9,544 nt of DNA from NCBI GenBank assembly GCA_021156385.1, contig JAJNDL010000050.1, positions 1 through 9,544 on the forward strand. The letters are read 5' to 3'. The notes below the pieces were generated by a model. It worked only from the letters and a program-made list of their open reading frames with translations, ran no database searches and was not told where the DNA came from. The DNA comes from Moraxellaceae bacterium (GTDB lineage Bacteria; Pseudomonadota; Gammaproteobacteria; Pseudomonadales; Moraxellaceae). This document shows, in pieces, positions 6,469-9,544 of this stretch. Numbering within the stretch: position 1 is the first letter of the stretch; every line of letters starts with the position of its first letter. A program made the translations under genes and the position numbers.

Positions 6469-7785
6469 ATGCCCCTCCGGCATCGTTTGCGGCGCGCCCC
6501 GTGCCGCCCCCTCTCTTCTCCCGCCCGCGCGCGCGTCGGCGCCCCGGCCTTGCCGCGTGCGCTGTCCGCTCCGCGGGCAGGCGCCCCGTGTGACGCCGGT
6601 GCCGTGTTCCACCGCAGCGCGCTGGGCGCTGCCGTGCTGCTGGCCCTCGCGAGCGCTGCGCAGGCGCTGCCCCAGGACGGCAGCGTCATCGCCGGCAGCG
6701 GCAGCATCGGCACCGCCGGCAATGCGATGACCGTCACGCAGCACACGCAGAAGCTCATCATCGACTGGCAGGGCTTCGGCATCGCCGCCGGCGAGTCCGT
6801 GCAGTTCATCCAGCCGGGCAGCGATGCCGTCGCGCTGAACCGCGTGCTCGGCAACAACGCCTCGGCAATCTTCGGCAGCCTCTCGGCCAACGGCCAGGTC
6901 TTCCTCGTCAATCCCAACGGCATCCTCTTTGGCAGCGGCGCCCAAGTGAATGTCGGCGGCCTCGTCGCCTCCACGCTCGGCATCAGCAATAACGATTTCC
7001 TGGCGGGCAATTATTCCTTCGCCGGCAGCGGCGGCAGCGTCGTCAACCAGGGCGCGCTCACGGCGGCTGATGGCGGTGTCATCGCGCTGCTCGCGCCGGA
7101 AGTGCGCAACGAAGGGATCATCGTCGCGAAAGAAGGGAGCATCGGTCTCGGCGCCGGCACGCGCGTAACGCTGGGCTTCGCCAACGGCTTCACGCTGGAG
7201 GTGGAAGAAAGCGCGCTCAATGCCGTGATCGAAAACCGCCATGCGCTGCGCGCCGAAGGCGGCGCCTGGATGCCAGCGGCACGCAGGGCGGCGACATCAC
7301 GATCACGGGCAGCGACCTCGCCCTCGTCGGGGCGCAAATCAGTGCCGACGGCGACAGCGGCGGCGGCCGCATCCGCATCGGCGGCGATTTCCAGGGCGCC
7401 AACGCGGCACTGCCGAATGCACGCACGACCTTCATCGACGCCGGCAGCGTGCTCAGCGCCGACGCCACCGCGCAGGGCGATGGCGGCCGCATCATCGTCT
7501 GGTCCGACGCGCGCACCGTCTTCAACGGCCGCCTCAGTGCACGCGGCGGCGCGCAAGGCGGCGACGGCGGCTTTGCCGAAGTTTCCGGCAAGCAGGCGCT
7601 GGGCTTTGCCGGTCACGCCAGCCTGCAGGCGATGCAGGGAACGCACGGCACGCTCCTGCTCGATCCCCGCGACATCGTCATCAGCAGCAGCGCGGCCACG
7701 CTCGCACTCGGCGGCGACATCGCCTACGGCGACGACCCCGGGCAGGACCTCGCGCTGCATCCCGACGCCCTGCTCGGCATCCTGA
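6469..7785 (+). CDS. Adhesin segment 1: signal peptide and TPS secretion domain (as read, ends at TGA 7785)
   Basis: Residues 1-45 are rich in Arg, Pro and Ala. A hydrophobic signal segment follows, ending ASAAQA with likely cleavage after residue 66. The mature start LPQDGSVIAGSGSI leads into a haemagglutination-activity (TPS) domain. Conserved landmarks are IDWQGFGIAAGESVQF, ALNRVLGNNASAIFG (N124RV) and NPNGILFGSGAQVNVGGLVAS (from residue 148). This domain is the part that docks with the TpsB POTRA domains for secretion. Up to about residue 265 (GCC GAA GGC GGC, ending at 7263) the translation is family-like. From there to the stop it becomes an Ala/Arg/Ser-rich out-of-frame shadow. If the frameshift is real, the product is a short TPS fragment of about 265 meaningful residues that may be secreted but has no adhesive part. 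Confidence 0.8.
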   Translation: MPLRHRLRRAPCRPLSSPARARVGAPALPRALSAPRAGAPCDAGAVFHRSALGAAVLLALASAAQALPQDGSVIAGSGSIGTAGNAMTVTQHTQKLIIDWQGFGIAAGESVQFIQPGSDAVALNRVLGNNASAIFGSLSANGQVFLVNPNGILFGSGAQVNVGGLVASTLGISNNDFLAGNYSFAGSGGSVVNQGALTAADGGVIALLAPEVRNEGIIVAKEGSIGLGAGTRVTLGFANGFTLEVEESALNAVIENRHALRAEGGAWMPAARRAATSRSRAATSPSSGRKSVPTATAAAAASASAAISRAPTRHCRMHARPSSTPAACSAPTPPRRAMAAASSSGPTRAPSSTAASVHAAARKAATAALPKFPASRRWALPVTPACRRCRERTARSCSIPATSSSAAARPRSHSAATSPTATTPGRTSRCIPTPCSAS

Positions 7786-7787
7786 AC
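7263..7787 (+). other. Adhesin segment 2: beta-helix region in shifted frame
   Basis: Codons starting at positions divisible by three translate from 7263 as RLDASGTQGGDITITG, then a GG-rich stretch with GGGRIRIGGDFQGANAALPNAR, then GDGGRIIVWSDARTVFNGRL, GGDGGFAEVSGKQ and GTLLLDPRDIVIS, ending LLGILN at 7787. These are hallmark blocks of haemagglutinin-like beta-helical exoproteins in proteobacteria and cyanobacteria, and they continue segment 1 directly. An ATG at 7449 inside it is not a credible independent start, since homologous sequence begins about 185 bases earlier and there is no ribosome site. After 7787 this frame turns to nonsense and ends at TGA 7872-7874. Confidence 0.8.
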
Positions 7788-9544
7788 AGGCCAGCGACGG
7801 CGGCGACCTCACCCTGCAGGCCGGGCGCAGCCTCGCCCTCAATGCCGTCCTCAGCACCGACAACGGTTCGTTGACGCTGATCGCCAACGATCTCGCCGGC
7901 AACGGCGTGGTCGCTGCCGACCGCGCGCCAGGCAACGCCAGCCTCAGCGTGGCCGCCGCCATCGATGCCGGCAGCGGCGATGTCAGCCTGCAGCTGCGCA
8001 ACGGCCAGGCCAATGCCGGCGGCACGCTGAGCGTGACCGGCGCCATCAGCGCCAACACCATCGCCATCCGGCAGGACAGCGGCGCCGGCTTCACGCTCGA
8101 CGCACCGCTCGCCAGCACCGCCACCAGCGGTACCGGCATCGAGATCGTGGTGCCCACCTTCACCGCGCTCACCAACGGCGCGCTCGGCAGCGCCACCGGC
8201 AGCCGCTGGCTGGTGTGGTCCGGCGACCCGGCGGATGACAGCCGCCGCTCCCTCGCTTACGACTTCAAGCAGTACAACGCCGTGCACGGCAGCGCGAGCG
8301 TGCTGGGCAGCGGCAACGGCTTCCTCTACGGCGTGGCGCCGGTCATCGACCGGAATGCGCTCACCGGCACCGGCAAGGTCTACGATGGCACCACGGCCTT
8401 CACCGGCGCGCTGGATTTCGCCGCAAGCGACGCCATCGATGGCGACACCGTCACCTTTGCCGCCGCCATTGCCGCTTTCGCCGACCGGAATGCCGGCAGC
8501 GCCAAAGCCGTGAACCTCACCGGTGTCACGCTGGCCGGCGCCAGCGACGGCAGTGCCGCCGTCTACGGCTACCAGTTCACCGGCAGCGGCGCGGCCACCG
8601 CGGCCATCACGTCGAAGACGGTGAATGCCACCGGCATCGTCGCCAACGACAAGGTCTACGACGGCACCGCGACGGCGACGCTGGACCTCGGCGGCGCCGT
8701 GCTCAGCGGCAGCGTGGCCGGCGACGCGGTGGTGCTCGCCACCGGCGCCGCCAGTGCGACCTTCGACAACCACTATGCCAGCGTCGGCAAGATCGTGACC
8801 GTGAACGGCCTTGCGCTCACCGGCGCCGATGCCGGCAACTACAGCCTCGCCGCCACCACCACGACGGCGACCATCCAGCGCAAGCCCCTCCTGGCCACCG
8901 GCATCACGGCCAGCGACCGCGTCTACGACGGCACTACGGGAGCCACGCTGAACGTGGAGGGCGTCGGCCTCAGCGGCGCGGTCGGTGCCGATCGCGTGGC
9001 CCTCAGCCCCAGCATCATCACTGGCGCCTTCGCCGACCGCCACGCGGGCAGCGACAAGAGTGTCATCGTTACCATCGCCGGCTTCGGCCTCACCGGCGCC
9101 GAATCAGGCAACTACACGCTGGCGCCCTACACCACTACGGCCACCATCACGCCGATCGGGCTCAGCGCCGCCGGTATCACCGCGCTGGACAAGGTGTTCG
9201 ACGGCACCACGGTCGCCACGCTGGACTTGAGCGGCGCCAGCCTGGCCGGCATCCTCGCCGGCGATGATGTGTGGCTGGCCGCGAGCGGCGCCTTCGGCAG
9301 CTTCGCCGACCGCAACGTCGGCAGCGACAAGACGGTCACGGTGTCGGCGCTGACGCTGTTCGGCAGCGATGCCGGCAACTACAGCTTCAACACGTACACC
9401 ACCACCGCCGACATCACGCCGAAGGCGCTCACCATCACGGCGAATGACCAGCGCATCGTCACCGGCCAGGCCGTGCCGGCCTTCGACTACCGCATCGACG
9501 GCCTCATCGCCAGCGATACCGCCGCGGTGATCAGCGGCCTGCAG
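7787..9544 (+). CDS. Adhesin segment 3: passenger with YDG repeats and start of MBG domain (runs off window)
   Basis: From 7787 a third frame stays open for 586 codons to the last base with no stop. It begins QASDGGDLTLQAGRSLALNA, directly continuing segment 2. A low-complexity beta-helix part (about 7793-8200) leads to the block SRWLVWSGDPADDSRRSLAYDFKQYN and then NGFLYGVAP, which in this family precedes the YDG repeats. Four YDG repeats (8357-9424) and a partial MBG domain (9425 on, TITANDQRIVTGQAVPAF) follow. YDG and MBG modules are extracellular beta-sandwich repeats of large bacterial surface proteins. This stretch has no start codon with a ribosome site, so it is the 3' part of the same gene, not a separate one. 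The total length cannot be judged. Confidence 0.8.
8357..9424 (+). repeat. Four tandem YDG-domain coding repeats
   Basis: Repeats lie at 8357-8617 (87 codons), 8618-8884 (89), 8885-9157 (91) and 9158-9424 (89). Each begins near the motif K/R-V-Y/F-D-G-T and contains a GD/AD block and a D..-A/V-G segment. Repeats 2-4 share the G(A/S)-(D/E)-(A/S)-GNY-(S/T) turn and a TTTA.I strand before the next repeat. Repeat 1 is the most divergent: it lacks the GNY turn and instead has GYQF. At DNA level the repeats are diverged, but some blocks are identical, for example GATGCCGGCAACTACAGC in repeats 2 and 4. Confidence 0.85.
9425..9544 (+). other. Partial MBG domain at the window edge
   Basis: After the last YDG repeat the protein reads ALTITANDQRIVTGQAVPAF and then DYRIDGLIASDTAAVISGLQ. 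This matches the opening of MBG-type beta-sandwich domains, which usually follow YDG arrays and may be repeated. It is cut by the window end after 40 codons. Confidence 0.7.

Larger units (their letters stand above)
6469..9544 (+). pseudogene. Frameshifted two-partner-secretion adhesin (filamentous haemagglutinin type), 3' end beyond window
   Basis: The gene encodes a large exoprotein that would cross the inner membrane by a signal peptide and the outer membrane through a TpsB-type pore. Reading across two frame changes gives one coherent protein: signal peptide, TPS domain with the NPNGILF motif, a GG-rich beta-helix stretch with typical blocks (GGRIIVWSD, GGFAEVSGKQ, GTLLLDPRDI), a spacer with SRWLVWSGDP, four YDG repeats and the start of an MBG domain. 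The frame shifts by -1 at about 7263 and again at about 7787. Restoring one C at each point gives AEGG-RLDASG and GILN-QASDGGD, both fitting the family. Without correction, translation stops at 7785. It may be a true pseudogene or contain two base-calling errors. ATG 6469 has AGGA 8 bases upstream; GTG 6604 would leave a compact signal peptide and is an alternative start. No TpsB gene is in the window. Confidence 0.85.

Noticed and set aside
7449..7874. A separate small gene starting at ATG 7449
   Set aside because: The family-like sequence begins at about 7263 in the same frame, so 7449 is internal to a frameshifted gene.

Overview
The window is GC-rich proteobacterial chromosome. It holds most of a phosphate-uptake operon (pstS tail, pstC, pstA, pstB, phoU, all on the plus strand), followed on the same strand by the start of a large secreted adhesin gene of the two-partner-secretion (filamentous haemagglutinin) type. 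Unusually long PstC and PstA proteins, GTAG/GTGG-type REP palindromes and a YDG-repeat haemagglutinin-like protein all suggest a high-GC gamma- or betaproteobacterium. The genus cannot be named from the sequence alone.

Layout. 1-39 is the last 13 codons of an upstream gene, by context probably pstS. 40-212 holds a strong hairpin and a 72-bp REP doublet. 213-2531 is pstC, 772 aa, with a large propeller-like domain before the permease core. 2532-2731 is a 200-bp gap made of stacked palindromes. 2732-4390 is pstA, 552 aa, with a coiled-coil insert. 4391-4436 is a short gap with a GC palindrome. 4437-5312 is pstB (ATPase). 5313-5478 holds a second 72-bp REP doublet. 5479-6201 is phoU. 6202-6468 is a structured leader without a gene. 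6469-9544 is the adhesin gene, running off the right edge.

PstS would capture phosphate in the periplasm, PstC and PstA form the inner-membrane channel, PstB drives it with ATP, and PhoU links transporter state to the PhoR/PhoB sensor system. Every gap inside the operon contains palindromic DNA, which could uncouple expression of the individual genes.

The adhesin gene changes reading frame twice, near 7263 and 7787. Each change is explained by loss of one C, and the three pieces joined read as one continuous haemagglutinin-type protein with four YDG repeats and the start of an MBG domain. The last 1.75 kb of coding sequence (7787-9544) has no stop inside the window. It is either a decayed gene or carries two sequencing errors. 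I see no evidence of a wholly new system. The points most worth a second look are the frameshifted adhesin and the pair of REP doublets whose hairpins show compensatory base changes.
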